Source of the DNA: Pseudomonadota bacterium
GTDB taxonomy: Bacteria; Myxococcota_A; UBA796; GCA-2862545
Direction: 5' to 3'
NCBI GenBank assembly: GCA_005776945.1
Contig: SXOB01000056.1
Location: 1 to 48,093, forward strand
Length of the DNA stretch: 48,093 nt
The translations under genes and the position numbers were made by a program. Position 1 is the first letter of the stretch. Every line of letters begins with the position of its first letter. Positions 1 to 7,936 of the stretch are shown in pieces. The notes below the pieces were generated by a model. The model was not told the origin of the DNA. It saw nothing but the letters and a program-made list of their open reading frames with translations, and did no database searches.

Positions 1-110
1 ACTACAATGAGATTCGCCCGCATTCAAGCCTCGGCTATCTCACGCCGAAGGAACACAAGCAGCGGCTTTTGAGGAAGAACAACCAGACGGTGGCGGCGAA
101 TCTAACGTAA
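1..110 (+). CDS. IS3-family transposase OrfB, C-terminal fragment (cut by window edge)
   Basis: Translation from base 3 gives 35 residues starting YNEIRPHSSLGYLTP and ending at TAA 108-110. The motif YN..RPHSSLGYLTP is the conserved C-terminal signature of the DDE (rve) integrase core of IS3-family OrfB proteins, which join element ends to target DNA as an OrfAB fusion. Only the extreme C-terminus is visible, so intactness and the OrfA frame cannot be judged. The terminal inverted repeat starts one base after the stop, the usual layout at an IS3 right end. Confidence 0.85.
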   Translation, partial: YNEIRPHSSLGYLTPKEHKQRLLRKNNQTVAANLT

Positions 111-139
111 TGGTTGGTCCGAAGAATCCAGGCAGGTCA
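1..139 (+). mobile_element. Right end of an IS3-family insertion sequence
   Basis: The window opens inside an insertion sequence. The 3' end of an IS3-type OrfB transposase (stop at 108-110) is followed at once by a terminal sequence at 111-139. Read inward on the other strand, that end begins TGACCTGCCTGG, which resembles the terminal inverted repeats of IS3-family elements of the IS51/IS407 type. The left end lies outside the window, so the target duplication cannot be checked. The stretch is visibly less GC-rich than the genes after it, as expected for a transferred element. Confidence 0.8.
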
Positions 140-219
140 AGGTCCTCCGCTGGTCGCCCCCCTAGCTCGGTCCCCCGCGAAGGGCGCCACCCGCGTTAGC
201 AGCGGGCTGGGAGACGCCC

Positions 220-1014
220 ATGACGCGCCTGGTTCTCGCCCTCGTGGCGTGCGGTGGAGACATCAAAGATCCCGTCTTCACGGACACCACGACCGATACG
301 GACACGACGGCGACCGAGTCGGACACCAACCCGCCCTCCGCGCCGGACTGCACGGGCAACGTGTCCGGCTTTGCTCGGGACGCCGAGTCCGCCCCCGCTG
401 AAGGTGTCGACCTGCGCTTCTGCCGCGGCTCGGCCTGCCGAACCGCCACGACCCTGGCCGACGGCGCCTATGAATTCGCGAACGTCTGCGTCGGCGCCTA
501 CAGTCTCGAATTTACCGCGGAAAAGGACAGCGGCCTCGCCACGTTGATCATTCCGTTGGACATCGCCGACGGCGAAGTCCTCACGGTGGACGGTTTCCAA
601 CTGCCCTTGGACCCGGCCACGACACTCGGGTCTGCGACCGAGATCGAGGTCGTCGACGGCCTGCACATCACCGTAGGCACCGGCGACCTCGAACCGCCCG
701 ACGCGCTGTCCGTCGCGGCCACGGACATCGCTGGCGTCGCCATTCCGACGGAGCTTCTGCCTCCGGTTCAGGGCGCCACGACCGTTGTGGCCGGGTGGAA
801 CCTTCACCCATTCGACTACGAGGCCCCCGCTGGCCTGCCCGTCCGCGTCGACAACCTCTGGAGCCTCCCCGAAGGGGGCGCATATGAACTGTGGGTGGCG
901 GACTATACGCTGAGCGTTTGGACCGTGGCCGGCACCTTCACCGTGGACGAAGGCAGTCTCGTCGGCATCGTCAGTCTCCCTATGCTCAGCACGATGGTGT
1001 TGGTCCAGCCGTGA
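220..1014 (+). CDS. Lipoprotein with carboxypeptidase-like regulatory domain
   Basis: A 264-residue predicted lipoprotein. A very short signal (MTRLVLALVAC) ends in a lipobox with Cys11. A Thr/Asp-rich linker at about residues 18-42 would tether the domain to the membrane. Residues about 45-125 resemble a carboxypeptidase-regulatory (transthyretin-like) fold, with a pattern of the type V.G.A.D....P..GV.L.FC followed by T.ADGAYEF..V..G.YSLEF. The rest is unrecognised. ATG 220 has a purine-rich GGGAG just upstream. Its TGA overlaps the GTG start of the next gene (GTGA at 1011-1014), so the two are probably translationally coupled. No specific function can be assigned. Confidence 0.75.
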   Translation: MTRLVLALVACGGDIKDPVFTDTTTDTDTTATESDTNPPSAPDCTGNVSGFARDAESAPAEGVDLRFCRGSACRTATTLADGAYEFANVCVGAYSLEFTAEKDSGLATLIIPLDIADGEVLTVDGFQLPLDPATTLGSATEIEVVDGLHITVGTGDLEPPDALSVAATDIAGVAIPTELLPPVQGATTVVAGWNLHPFDYEAPAGLPVRVDNLWSLPEGGAYELWVADYTLSVWTVAGTFTVDEGSLVGIVSLPMLSTMVLVQP

Positions 1015-1406
1015 TCGCCTGGCTTTGGCTCGCCTGCGGGCCGTCGGGAGAGACGGTGGGAATGCCCGCGGTGGGCCTATGTCCTACGTCGCTCGTCCAC
1101 GTCCATGTCTACGACGACGACGGGGTTGCCCACGACGACGTCGAGGGCCTCGCCACCTTCGGAGAAGCGGAATCGATCCGTTTCGACTGCAACACCGAGA
1201 CGATCGGGCCCGGCTACGAGTGCGTGTTCGACGGCGTGGCCCTGGCGGTCACCTGGACGCGTTTCACGCTTGAAATCGAGACGCGGAGTGGCCACGGGGA
1301 CACCGTCGACCTCGACGTCGATTGGCAGTACGACGGCGACGCTTGCCCCTGGGCGGAGGTCGACGTGGCCCTCCCAGAGACCTGTCCGGTCGCCGATTGT
1401 TCCTGA
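1011..1406 (+). CDS. Small lipoprotein of unknown function
   Basis: A 131-residue protein starting at GTG 1011, which overlaps the upstream stop by four bases. The start is supported by the lipobox reached immediately (IAWLWLAC, Cys9); longer reading in this frame would place that signal in mid-protein. The mature part is acidic and holds several Cys (CPTS, FDCN, YECVF, ACPW, ETCPVADC), which suggests disulfides and an extracytoplasmic site. No family is recognised. It is probably co-transcribed with the lipoprotein at 220-1014. Confidence 0.7.
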   Translation: MIAWLWLACGPSGETVGMPAVGLCPTSLVHVHVYDDDGVAHDDVEGLATFGEAESIRFDCNTETIGPGYECVFDGVALAVTWTRFTLEIETRSGHGDTVDLDVDWQYDGDACPWAEVDVALPETCPVADCS

Positions 1407-2113
1407 CCTCGGTTCTCGTCGCGAAGCGACTCACGGCAGCTCTGTTCGCGGCTGGCATCGGCGTCGCGGTGTCCGCCGGCGACCCCGTCGACCGTTGGCG
1501 GGCCGCATCGCGGGAAGCCCTGGTCGCGCTCGTCCTTGCCTGGAGCCTTGGCCACGTCGCGTTGCAAGCCAGCGGAAAAACGCTCGCGGACCCCGTCGTC
1601 GGCTGGGGGGTCGCGACGAGCTTGGCCGCATGGGCGTTCGGGCTGGATGCCGCGCTCCACGGCCGCGCCCTCTCCGGGCGCCTCGCGGTCGCGGCCACGG
1701 CGGCCACGATCGCTGCCATGGTCCTGCGCAGCCACGACCTTGCGACGACTGCGACCGGCGTCGCGATTTCCGCCGCCGCCGGCCTCTTCTTTGGCGGCCG
1801 ACCCTCCGCCCCCCACCCCGACCCCAAAGGGGCGACGTTCACCTTGGTGGTCCACCTGGGGCACGTCGAAGGCGCTTCGCTGCTGACGCTGCTCGCGGCG
1901 ACATTCCTGCGCCGCGGCGTCGGCGTGGACATCCCGTTCGCACCCTGGTTGGGTTGGGTCCACGGGACCTTGTTCTTGACCTACGTCGTGGCCCTCGCCT
2001 TCGCCGCGCGGACCATCGGCTGGAACGTTCGTCAGTGGGTCATCGCCAGCCTCGGCGCCATCCTGCCCTTCGGGCCGTGGTGGTCCGAGCGCCACCTCCG
2101 CCCCGTCGCCTGA
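1397..2113 (+). CDS. Integral membrane protein with C-terminal DUF3817-like domain
   Basis: About 238 residues from TTG 1397, a start chosen because it overlaps the preceding stop by only ten bases; upstream codons lie inside the previous gene. Four or five hydrophobic segments occupy the N-terminal half. The C-terminal 90 residues resemble DUF3817: a histidine-bearing first helix (HLGHVEGASLL), then a loop (PWLGWVHG), a helix (LFLTYVVALAFAA) and a last helix (WVIASLGAILPFGPWW). DUF3817 proteins are small membrane proteins of unknown role. The exact start is uncertain. The gene converges with the ankyrin gene, leaving four bases between the stops. Confidence 0.65.
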   Translation: MFLTSVLVAKRLTAALFAAGIGVAVSAGDPVDRWRAASREALVALVLAWSLGHVALQASGKTLADPVVGWGVATSLAAWAFGLDAALHGRALSGRLAVAATAATIAAMVLRSHDLATTATGVAISAAAGLFFGGRPSAPHPDPKGATFTLVVHLGHVEGASLLTLLAATFLRRGVGVDIPFAPWLGWVHGTLFLTYVVALAFAARTIGWNVRQWVIASLGAILPFGPWWSERHLRPVA

Positions 2114-2117
2114 GGCG

Positions 2118-2987
2118 TCAGAGGTCGGATTCCGGGTCCAGCCAGCGCGAAATGAGGTGCAATCGCAGATCGGAAGCGAGGTCGGCGGGTGTCCGCCCGC
2201 GCTGATCCCGGGCCTGCCGATTCGCCCCCCGCTGGACCAGCAGGCGCGGTACGGCAAGGTCGTCGCGCTCGACGAGGCGCGCGACCGCGCGATGGAGCGG
2301 CGTGCGACCGAAGCGGTCGGGCGCACTGGGGTCCGCCCCAGCGTCGAGAAGGAATGCGACGGCCTTGGTGGCCAGGGCTTCTGCCGCGACGCCGAGCAGC
2401 GTGTCGCCGACGGCGTCGCGGGCGTGTACATCCACGCCCACCAACGCCGCGACGTCTCCAAGGCGCGCCGCCGTCCACGGGTCCAATTCCACCCCGGCCT
2501 CGCCGAGCACGTCGAGCACGCGGCGCGCGACGCCAAAGCGCCAGGGGCTGGGTTGCGCAGCGATCTCGAGCACGCTTCGCCCGGAGTCGTCGCGCAGACT
2601 CGGGTCGGCCCCCGCGGCGATGAGGGCGCGCGCCACGTCGGCCGCGTCGCGCTCCGCGGCGAGGTGCAGGGCCGTTCGACCCCGAGAGTCCCGGACGTCG
2701 GGGACGAGGTTCGTCGGCAAGCTGCCGACGTCGTCGAGGAAGGCGGCGGCGTGTGCATCGACCTCAGCCCCGGCCTCCAACAAGACCTCGACCACCTCCG
2801 CGAGATGGCTTGTTCGCCCGTTGAAGCCGCTCCGGGCGATGAGTTCGAGCCAAGACCTCCCGTCGGCCGTCCGAAAGGGGGGAGGCGTTCGCACCACGAG
2901 CGCGGTCAGCCCGAGCGCGTCGCCGCACTCGACCAGGCCGAGGAAGTCGTCCGGATCGATCTGCACGAGCGGTTGCGTTACCCGCAC
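2118..2987 (-). CDS. Ankyrin-repeat protein
   Basis: A 289-residue protein with degenerate and clear ankyrin repeats. Recognisable units include DSRGRTALHLAAERDAADVA, then ALIAAGADPSLRDDSGRSVL, later VAFLLDAGADPSAPDRFGRT followed by PLHRAVARLV, and a last GRTPADLASD unit. Such repeats mediate protein-protein binding; no catalytic domain or signal peptide is seen, so a cytoplasmic binding role is likely. The GTG start at 2987 was chosen because the open frame farther upstream runs into the divergent lipoprotein gene at 3017 and loses ankyrin-like character. The partner is unknown. Confidence 0.75.
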   Translation of the reverse strand: MRVTQPLVQIDPDDFLGLVECGDALGLTALVVRTPPPFRTADGRSWLELIARSGFNGRTSHLAEVVEVLLEAGAEVDAHAAAFLDDVGSLPTNLVPDVRDSRGRTALHLAAERDAADVARALIAAGADPSLRDDSGRSVLEIAAQPSPWRFGVARRVLDVLGEAGVELDPWTAARLGDVAALVGVDVHARDAVGDTLLGVAAEALATKAVAFLLDAGADPSAPDRFGRTPLHRAVARLVERDDLAVPRLLVQRGANRQARDQRGRTPADLASDLRLHLISRWLDPESDL

Positions 2988-3016
2988 CGGTCCGGGCCGC
3001 CACCACGGGAGACGGG

Positions 3017-4171
3017 ATGACGTTGTTGCTCCTGGCCGCGTGCGCCAAGTCGGTCCTCCCCTTGTTTGAATCGCACCGCGCGGCTGCCTTGGCGGCGCCG
3101 GCGGAACTTCCGCGGAATTGGAAGCCCCATGCCGCGGTCGCGGTGGGATGGCAGGCGGTCGACGAGGTCGTGGACGCCGCGCTCGTCGCACAGGGCGAGC
3201 TCGGCGGGGCCGTTCAATTGGGCCCGATCAAGATCGAGCCAGAGCTGCGCGTGGTGAGCGCGAAGGTCCGCGACGGCGCGTGTGACGGCTGTCTGCGCGT
3301 CGACGCGACCCTCGACGGCACCCTTCATGGCTCGGGCCTCGGCGGAAAGTGGACGGCGCCCGCATCCGGATCCCTCGCGCTGGAAGCCACCCTTTCGAGC
3401 GTCCCCGCCGACGCGGGTTTCGACCTCGTGGTGACCCCCGTAAGGGTCCTGCAGGCCAAGGTGGAAGCCGGAGGACGGCAGGTCGCCCTCGACACGGCGC
3501 CGCTTGGAACTTGGCTGGCCAACCAGGCCCTGGCCCAGCTTTCCCCCATCCCCTTGGCCCATGTCGGCGACAGGGACGCCCCCTTGCGCGCGGTTCGCGT
3601 CGACGCCGTCGGAGAAGGGCTCGTCGTCGAGCTCGCCACATCGGCACACACCGGCGCTCTCGCCTCCCTCCCTAGGCCCCCCGCCAAGGGGTGGACGGCT
3701 TGGTTGGCGCCAGACGCCGCCGTCGATCTCGGCCGGACCGCCGCCTTCGACCAAGGCCCCGTCAGCCACGACGTCGTCCCCGTGCCGGAGTCCCTCGATC
3801 TCGACGGGGACGCGTTTCGCCTTGTCCTCCGCCTCTGGCGCCCGGTGGGCAAGGGCTGGTGGCGCGACGTCGCCGTGAACGGCACATTGGCGATCTCCAA
3901 GGGCAAGGTCTCCCTTCGTGCAACGTCCGCCGAAGAGGTCGCTCAGAGCCGCGGCGCCGTGCTCGTGGACCCGCTGGCCGCCATCGCCGAAGGGGCCATC
4001 CTCGACGCCGTCGAGGTCGCCATCACCACGTCGCTGCCAGCGTCGACGGACACCCACCTGGCGGGCACCCAAGTCAAGGTCGAACTGGACGCGATCACGG
4101 GCCGCCCCGACGCCATCGAGGTCCAAGGTTCGCTGGTTGCCAAGGCGCACAGGGCCACGTTGCGACGCTGA
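3017..4171 (+). CDS. Lipoprotein of unknown function, beta-rich
   Basis: A 384-residue predicted lipoprotein with an extremely short signal, MTLLLLAAC, with Cys at position 9 and no basic residue before it. The mature sequence alternates hydrophobic and polar residues and contains two similarly built halves, with VDAALVAQG-type helices next to strands such as AVQLGPIKIEPELRVV and LAISKGKVSLRAT. This looks like a lipid-binding or tubular beta fold, but no family can be named. It is divergent from the ankyrin gene. A strong promoter-like sequence follows its stop, so it probably forms its own unit. Confidence 0.65.
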   Translation: MTLLLLAACAKSVLPLFESHRAAALAAPAELPRNWKPHAAVAVGWQAVDEVVDAALVAQGELGGAVQLGPIKIEPELRVVSAKVRDGACDGCLRVDATLDGTLHGSGLGGKWTAPASGSLALEATLSSVPADAGFDLVVTPVRVLQAKVEAGGRQVALDTAPLGTWLANQALAQLSPIPLAHVGDRDAPLRAVRVDAVGEGLVVELATSAHTGALASLPRPPAKGWTAWLAPDAAVDLGRTAAFDQGPVSHDVVPVPESLDLDGDAFRLVLRLWRPVGKGWWRDVAVNGTLAISKGKVSLRATSAEEVAQSRGAVLVDPLAAIAEGAILDAVEVAITTSLPASTDTHLAGTQVKVELDAITGRPDAIEVQGSLVAKAHRATLRR

Positions 4172-4197
4172 ACAATTTGCCCGGGTCCACGCCGCGC

Positions 4198-4227
4198 TTG
4201 ACTTGCGAATGGCGCATCGGATAAAAG
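4198..4227 (+). promoter_or_regulatory. Sigma70-like promoter for the 4234 operon, placed for a leaderless transcript
   Basis: TTGACT at 4198-4203 matches five of six -35 bases. TAAAAG at 4222-4227 matches four of six -10 bases, with an 18-base spacer. This AT-rich block stands out in a very GC-rich region. Transcription would be expected to start about seven bases after the -10 box, that is at or next to the ATG at 4234, leaving essentially no 5' leader. No Shine-Dalgarno sequence fits in the remaining six bases. Confidence 0.55.
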
Positions 4228-4233
4228 AGCGGC

Positions 4234-5372
4234 ATGTGGGTCGGCATCGCCCTCTTCTCCGCGTGTGATCCGGCCGTGGAGGCCACAGCACCGGAGCCAG
4301 CACTCTCGGAGCCTGCCGCGCGGAACGCTGTGGCCGATGGCATCCGCATCTCGCTCGCCCTCCGAGCCGTTCGGCCGTCGACGGCCGAGCTCGATGCGCT
4401 CGAAGCGGACCCCGCCGCCCTCGATGGCTTGATCGACGCTTGGCTGACGGAGGACTCCTTCCTTCGCACCGTGCGCGCGATGCACGCAGAGTTGCTCAAC
4501 GTAGGAAGCGACATCCCGGTCGTTTGGCCGAGGATCGGGCCCCTCGCGACCGCAACGCAGGGGGAGGTTCACCGTTCATTCGCCGAATCTCCTTTGGTTC
4601 GAATTTCGGCCATTGTGAGCGAAAATCGTCCGTATACGGAATCTTCGTTGGCAACGATCCATGGGTCGACCCCATCGTGGCCGCGGCCCAGGGCCTCGCC
4701 TACGACCCTGCAGGCCCGTTGTGGCAGGAAAGTCGTTGGATAGACGGTCGTCCTGCCAATGGGGTCTTGTCCGAGACTCGATTCTGGACGCGCAACGCCA
4801 CGAATCTATCCGAAAAACACCGTGGCCGTGCGGAGATCATTGCGGATCTGTTTCTGTGCGACGACATCGGTGGTCGACTGATCGAGCCGTTCGACCCGGT
4901 CCACCTGGATCCGGGCGCAGAAACTGCTGGGGTCTCCGAAGAACCCGCCTGCTTGGGCTGCCACACCACGCTGGAACCCTTGGCTTCAGCGATGTGGGGG
5001 TGGCCCTTCGGCCTCCGTGGAGACGAAATCGTCGCGGCGACTGACGCGGGTTGTACCGGCGCTCTCGCCCAGTTCTGCTACCCAGTATCGATCTATACGC
5101 CGGGCGCAGAGACAGGTTGGATCGAATACGGCATGCCCGCACCGGCCTTCTACGGCACGCCGTTGGAAACGCCGAACGACCTCGGGGCGGCGATCGCGGC
5201 CGATCCTCGGGCGCCGACCTGCGCCGCACGCCGCGCCGCGGCTCATTTCTGGCACATGCGGCCCGAAGATGTCGATGGCGCCCTCGTCACTGGGTTGGCC
5301 GAAGATTTCGTCAACCAGGGCCTCAGCTATCGGTCGCTCATCCGCTCCATCGTCAGCCGAGTCGCCTGCTGA
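4234..5372 (+). CDS. Haem-motif lipoprotein resembling DUF1592/DUF1588-type proteins (single-base frameshift near 4640)
   Basis: Two open frames join into one protein of about 379 residues if one base is restored at about 4639-4641 (GGAATC read as GGAAATC), giving NRPYTEIFVGNDPWVDP across the junction. The N-terminus MWVGIALFSAC is a short lipoprotein signal. The first third has a helical PTAELDALEADP pattern like the planctomycete/myxobacterial DUF1592 family. A CLGCH motif near residue 240 is a c-type haem-binding or Zn-like CxxCH site, followed by LEPLASAMWGWP. The gene heads a unit with the DUF1501-like and CxxCH lipoprotein genes. Family assignment is by motif and context only. The frameshift may be an assembly error. 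Confidence 0.6.
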
Positions 5373-6493
5373 CGGTCAACTTGGACGGTGGGTGCGACGC
5401 GACGCGCTGTCACGACCCCCGAACGGTGCCGGGCCGCAAAGCTGGCGAAGATATCGAAGTTCTTGGCGGACTCCGCGTGGGAACCAATCGCACGCTGCGC
5501 CCAAGCACGGCGACATTCTTCGAGCGTTGGGGCGCCAAGGCAACCTTCATCAATGGCATCTGGACAGGTTCGATCGGCCACCCGGCCTTCCGTGCGCGGA
5601 TCTTCCACGGCACCTCGGACCGGCGGACCGCCGACCTGCCGACCCTGGCAGGACAGGTGCTTGGGATCGACACCCCCCTCGGCGTCATCGACCTGAGCGG
5701 GGCACTCGAACCGGGTCCCCTTGGCCCCACGTCGGCGCGCATGGGTCGCCGACAGCAGGTCGCCGGTCTCCTGGATCCGACGCTGGCCGCCCCTCCTCCC
5801 GCCGACAGCGGACGACCGCTTGTTCCCTGGGAGCCGTCGGAGTCGGCCGAGGTCGCCGCGCGCAAAGTGATGGCGTCCCGCGCCGCGCGCTGGGCAACGG
5901 GGCCTCGCGTCCCCTTTCACGTCGATTCCGCCGAAGCGCGAGAGCGGGCTGACGCGTGGCGCGAGGTCGCTGATCCCGCCTCGCTGTCGCCTGATTTGCT
6001 GAACTTGGAGGGCCAGCTGGATCTCGCGGTGGACCTCCTCCTGAGCGACGTGGCTGCCTCCGCCCTCGTCAGTATTGACGGCTGGGACACGCATTCTGCC
6101 GACTACCTCCAGGACGATCAGTACGAATCCCTCTTCGTCTCCCTCGATACCTTGATGAATTCGCTGGCTGAGAAAAATGCGCTCGACGACGTGGCGGTCT
6201 TTGTCATTTCCGCAATGGCTCGAAATCCCGCGCTGAACGACCTCGGGGGCACCGACCACTGGCCCTTGACCAGCGCCATCTTGTTGGGCGGCGGCCTTGG
6301 CACGGGCCGGGTCTTGGGCGGGACCGACGAGAATTTCGGGCCACGGGGCGTCGACCGCGTCGACGGCGAAGCCTCCGATCGGGCTCCGGTCCTGACGGCC
6401 GCCGACTTCCTCGGCGGCCTCATCGCGGCGCTCGGCGGCGACCCCGAGGAGGCTCTACCCGGCTGCGATCCCCTGTTGGCCCTCTCGCCGTGA
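5369..6493 (+). CDS. DUF1501-like protein (alkaline-phosphatase-superfamily fold)
   Basis: A protein of about 374 residues. The opening LTVNLDGGCDATRCHDPR is the first strand and nucleophile-region loop typical of DUF1501 proteins. Later blocks also fit the family: ALVSIDGWDTHSADY, then VAVFVISAMARNPALNDLGG followed by TDHWPLTSAILLGGGL. These match the D-x-H and H-W metal-region elements of the superfamily. The start is taken as CTG 5369, which overlaps the upstream TGA as CTGA. The first ATG/GTG/TTG option, TTG 5381, would delete the conserved first strand. No signal peptide is visible, although DUF1501 members often carry a Tat signal. It is coupled to the next gene by GTGA at 6490-6493. 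Confidence 0.65.
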   Translation: MTVNLDGGCDATRCHDPRTVPGRKAGEDIEVLGGLRVGTNRTLRPSTATFFERWGAKATFINGIWTGSIGHPAFRARIFHGTSDRRTADLPTLAGQVLGIDTPLGVIDLSGALEPGPLGPTSARMGRRQQVAGLLDPTLAAPPPADSGRPLVPWEPSESAEVAARKVMASRAARWATGPRVPFHVDSAEARERADAWREVADPASLSPDLLNLEGQLDLAVDLLLSDVAASALVSIDGWDTHSADYLQDDQYESLFVSLDTLMNSLAEKNALDDVAVFVISAMARNPALNDLGGTDHWPLTSAILLGGGLGTGRVLGGTDENFGPRGVDRVDGEASDRAPVLTAADFLGGLIAALGGDPEEALPGCDPLLALSP

Positions 6494-7917
6494 TCGCCTT
6501 CGCATGGTTCGTCTCCTGCGCCCCCCCCGACGAATCCGCGACCGATCCGCCGCCCGAAATCGTCGCCGACGCCTGCGAGGACGCCAATTACGTTGCCGCC
6601 GACTCCTTTCTCCTCACCTGGTGCACGTCATGCCACAGCTCCCAGGTCGTCGGCGACGACCGATATGGGGCACCGCCCGGCGTAAATTTCGACATTCCGG
6701 CGAGCCTGGCGGATTGGGCAGATGCGGCCGCCGATCGAACCTCCGACGGCAGCATGCCGCCGGCCGGCGGGCCGTCCGACGAGGAACGCCAAGCCCTCGT
6801 CGATTGGGTCGCGTGCGACTTGCCGGGCCTCCCCGACGCCACCACCGTGGCGGATCCGTGTGATTTGCCTACCGCTCACCCCGGCCCCGCATTCGCGTCG
6901 GACAGCCCCTGTGAGGGCGTTGTCGGTATGCGCATCGACGGCGACCTCACGGTGGACGCTGCAGCCGACCTGAGCTGTGTCTGCGACGTCGCTGGCTCGT
7001 TGGCGTGCAGCGCACCCACGTCGGCCTCCATGGGTCGCCTGCAAACCGTTGGAGGAGGCGTGGACGTTTCCGCGTGTACCGCCGCAAGCCTGCCGGTGTT
7101 GGCCGAGATCGGCGACAATCTCCACGCCGCCCAAGGGCCCTTGTCGGTCCTTACCCTTCCCTGGCTGACGAACGTCGCCGGCGAAGTAAGAATCGCTGAC
7201 CTGCCCACCCTGAAACAACTTCGGTTTTTTCGGCTGCGCGACGTCGGCGCAAGCCTCGTCGTCGAGGGCATGGACGCGCTCGAAGATCTCGACGACTGGT
7301 CGAGCCTGAAGACGGTAGGCGGGGACCTCAGGCTGGAGGACCTTTCGTCCATGCAGGGCACCGCACCATTCCTGCTCCTCGACGCCGTCGGCGGCGAATT
7401 GCGCGTTTCGGAGCTTCCGTCGGCGACCGTTTGGGCCGGCCTCGAGGGGTTGCGCGACGCCCCCAACGTCGCGTTCACCGAGATGAATTCCGTCCCGGAC
7501 CTGGCGACGTGGCCGTCGTGGACCGGCGGGGTTGTCGAATTCCGGGGATTGGCGAGCTTGACCGACCTACCCGAAATTGGCAGCGATGCCGTGCTCGAGT
7601 CAGTCACCCTCGCCGATCTGCCTGCGCTCGTTTCCGTCGACGGGTTCGGAAGTGCGGAGTCGATGGGACGCCTCGACGTGGCCCGATGCTCGACGCTCCC
7701 GGACCTCTCGGGCCTCGACAAGGTGACGATCATCCGCGGCGACCTCGTCCTGCACGACCTCAGCACGTTCAATGACCTCGGCCTCGATGCGCTCGAGGTC
7801 GTCGAGGGCGACATGATTCTGACCGAATGGCCTTCCCTTTCGCTGGACGGGATTGTCGAGCGGCTTGCCGGTATCGACGTCGGAGGCACTGTCACACTTG
7901 TCGGACTCGGCCCCTGA
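6490..7917 (+). CDS. c-type-haem lipoprotein with leucine-rich-like repeats
   Basis: A 475-residue predicted lipoprotein (start IAFAWFVSC, Cys10). Residues 35-115 form a small cytochrome-c-like domain with CTSCH at 45-49 and a candidate axial Met in SMPP (Met89). From about residue 140 to the end the protein is built of irregular 20-25-residue units such as ITLADLPALVSVDGF and LSSMQGTAPFLLLDAVGG, resembling receptor-L or bacterial leucine-rich repeats. A Cys-rich connector lies between the two parts. GTG 6490 overlaps the DUF1501-like stop. An extracytoplasmic electron-transfer or adhesion role is plausible but not shown. Confidence 0.7.
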   Translation: MIAFAWFVSCAPPDESATDPPPEIVADACEDANYVAADSFLLTWCTSCHSSQVVGDDRYGAPPGVNFDIPASLADWADAAADRTSDGSMPPAGGPSDEERQALVDWVACDLPGLPDATTVADPCDLPTAHPGPAFASDSPCEGVVGMRIDGDLTVDAAADLSCVCDVAGSLACSAPTSASMGRLQTVGGGVDVSACTAASLPVLAEIGDNLHAAQGPLSVLTLPWLTNVAGEVRIADLPTLKQLRFFRLRDVGASLVVEGMDALEDLDDWSSLKTVGGDLRLEDLSSMQGTAPFLLLDAVGGELRVSELPSATVWAGLEGLRDAPNVAFTEMNSVPDLATWPSWTGGVVEFRGLASLTDLPEIGSDAVLESVTLADLPALVSVDGFGSAESMGRLDVARCSTLPDLSGLDKVTIIRGDLVLHDLSTFNDLGLDALEVVEGDMILTEWPSLSLDGIVERLAGIDVGGTVTLVGLGP

Positions 7918-7936
7918 GGGCGGCGAACTTCTGGCC

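Noticed and set aside
196-807. Long minus-strand open frame opposite the first lipoprotein
   Set aside because: It mirrors the codon structure of the plus-strand gene; high GC makes such antisense frames common. The plus-strand product has a lipobox and a recognisable domain.
1214-2758. A 514-residue minus-strand open frame
   Set aside because: It runs across three better-supported genes and is Arg/Pro/Ser-rich low-complexity translation typical of shadow frames.
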